The notes beneath the pieces were generated by a model that searched no databases, had not been told where the DNA came from, and saw only the letters and a list, made by a program, of their open reading frames with translations. 64,000 bases of DNA, taken from contig NZ_LMRR01000004.1 of the NCBI RefSeq assembly GCF_001426085.1, positions 1 to 64,000 of the forward strand, given 5' to 3'. Source of the DNA: Rhodococcus sp. Leaf278. GTDB lineage: Bacteria; Actinomycetota; Actinomycetes; Mycobacteriales; Mycobacteriaceae. This document shows, one piece after another, positions 63,141-64,000 of this stretch. Both the position numbers and the translations under genes were made by a program. How positions within the stretch are numbered: the first letter of the stretch is position 1; the number at the start of each line of letters is the position of its first letter.

Positions 63141-64000
63141 CTAATCCGCGCCGGCGGTGACAAAGCCTTCTTTGACCATCCAGTCACGGGCGACCTCGGC
63201 GGGTTCGCGACCGTCGACGTCGACCTGCTTGTTCAGTTCGGTGATCTCGTCGTTGGTCAGCTTTGCCGAGATCGGTGCCGTCAACTCGGCGATCTGTGGA
63301 TACTGCTCGGCGATCGACGAGCGGATCACCACCGTGGCGTTGTACCGGGGAAAGAAGCTCTTGTCGTCCTCGACCACAACGAGATTCAGACCCTTGATTC
63401 GGCCGTCGGTAGTGAACACCTCACCGAACTTGCACTGCGAACCCTCGGCCGTCGCCTGATAGATGATTCCGGTCTGCAGAATCTGACGGGGAACAGCATT
63501 GGGGTCGAAACCGTAGGCCGCCGCCAGCCCGGGAAATCCGTCCTGCCGAGAATTGAACTCGGTCTCGACGCACAACGCCGACGCGGCCGGATCGCGCGCC
63601 ACGAGAGCCGCGTAGTCCGAGAGTGTCTTCACTCCGGTCTGGTCCGCCGTCGCCTGGTTCATCGCCAGTGCGTACGTATTGTCCATCGGCGCGGGGTTGA
63701 CCCACGTCAGTCCATTGGCGACATCGGCGTCGCGGACCGCATCGAACTGCTCGGTGGCGTCCGTGATGGGACTTTCGTTGCCGAGGTAGTTGATCCAGCC
63801 GGTCCCGGTGTACTCGTAGGTGAGATCGACCTGCCCGGAGACCATGGCTTGGCGAGTACTGTTGGACCCCGAAATATTTGTCAGGTCGCGAACGTCGGCA
63901 CCTGCGGCCGACAACGCGAATTCGAGGATGTAGCCCAATACGATCTGCTCGGTGAAGTCCTTGGAGCCGACGGTCAATTCCGCGCCCTCGAGACCCGGCA
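63141..64000 (-). CDS. Second osmoprotectant-type ABC substrate-binding protein (N terminus outside window)
   Basis: Runs off the right edge: PGLEGAELTVGSKDFTEQIV is the first visible part and no start codon is included. The visible 286 residues repeat nearly every motif of the neighbouring gene (ISGSNSTRQAMVSGQVDLTY, FNSRQDGFPGLAAAYGFDPN, LTNDEITELNKQVDVDGREP), at roughly four identical residues in five by eye. It is a tandem paralogue, most likely a recent duplication, and probably binds the same class of quaternary amine. It is upstream of the other copy and nearer the expected rest of the transporter operon. Confidence 0.9.
   Translation of the reverse strand, partial: PGLEGAELTVGSKDFTEQIVLGYILEFALSAAGADVRDLTNISGSNSTRQAMVSGQVDLTYEYTGTGWINYLGNESPITDATEQFDAVRDADVANGLTWVNPAPMDNTYALAMNQATADQTGVKTLSDYAALVARDPAASALCVETEFNSRQDGFPGLAAAYGFDPNAVPRQILQTGIIYQATAEGSQCKFGEVFTTDGRIKGLNLVVVEDDKSFFPRYNATVVIRSSIAEQYPQIAELTAPISAKLTNDEITELNKQVDVDGREPAEVARDWMVKEGFVTAGAD

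Overview
The window looks like the chromosome of a mycolic-acid actinomycete, most likely Rhodococcus or a close relative. DNA is GC-rich and GTG/TTG starts are common. There is a FAS-II/mycolate operon (mabR-fabD-acpM-kasA-accD6) next to aceE, and the long conserved block ahpE, aceE, mabR, fabD, cobD, SURF1, ptpA, HAD, cobC-like, NIF3, zinc ribbon, RNase H/phosphatase, panB, Hip1-like hydrolase, glnA2, glnE follows, from recalled knowledge, the order of the Rv2221c-Rv2247 region of Mycobacterium tuberculosis. The species call is inference; no 16S is present.

Layout. 1-3016 is the right end of an integrated mobile element: two tyrosine recombinases, a lipoprotein, a DUF2637/SpdB-like membrane protein and a tRNA 3' remnant that probably marks the attachment site. 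3050-5350 holds a gamma-butyrolactone-type signalling pair (AfsA-family synthase and ArpA-type TetR receptor) with a candidate operator, then a NUDIX hydrolase. 5400-16400 is a mixed chromosomal stretch: MFS exporter, GAF-ANTAR regulator, universal stress protein, a coupled secreted phosphoesterase/lipoprotein/membrane-protein operon, YdeI-like protein, a CAU tRNA, a molybdopterin oxidoreductase, a beta-lactamase-fold hydrolase, DUF3145 and a cold-shock protein. 16600-25240 is the fatty-acid elongation operon with its regulator MabR, a good candidate MabR palindrome before fabD, and the pyruvate dehydrogenase E1 gene aceE. 25490-26570 carries DUF3052, ahpE and tRNA-Val.

26570-31300 looks like an accessory insertion beside tRNA-Val: a decayed serine-recombinase tail, two secreted proteins of unknown function, a NYN-domain protein in less GC-rich DNA, and a transporter-protein remnant. 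31300-38550 is metabolic: nitroreductase, FAD oxidoreductase, amino-acid permease, and an iron-alcohol dehydrogenase/methylmalonate-semialdehyde dehydrogenase pair divergent from a LysR regulator. 38590-45850 returns to the conserved backbone.

At 45949-47709 a Uma2-family gene is split by an IS30-family element whose own transposase is frameshifted; removing the element restores the Uma2 frame exactly. 47770-64000 holds an ArsB/SLC13-like permease, DUF1697, the RNase P RNA gene, an RNB ribonuclease, proline iminopeptidase, panB, nadE, a Hip1/CaeA-like lipoprotein hydrolase, the nitrogen genes glnA2 and glnE, and a tandem pair of osmoprotectant-type ABC binding proteins, the second running off the window.

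I saw no CRISPR array and no clear, wholly new system. The most rewarding points are the butyrolactone pair with its palindrome, the mobile-element end, the NYN/lipoprotein island by tRNA-Val, the IS30-in-Uma2 insertion, and a perfect 19-bp-arm hairpin at 35662-35701.
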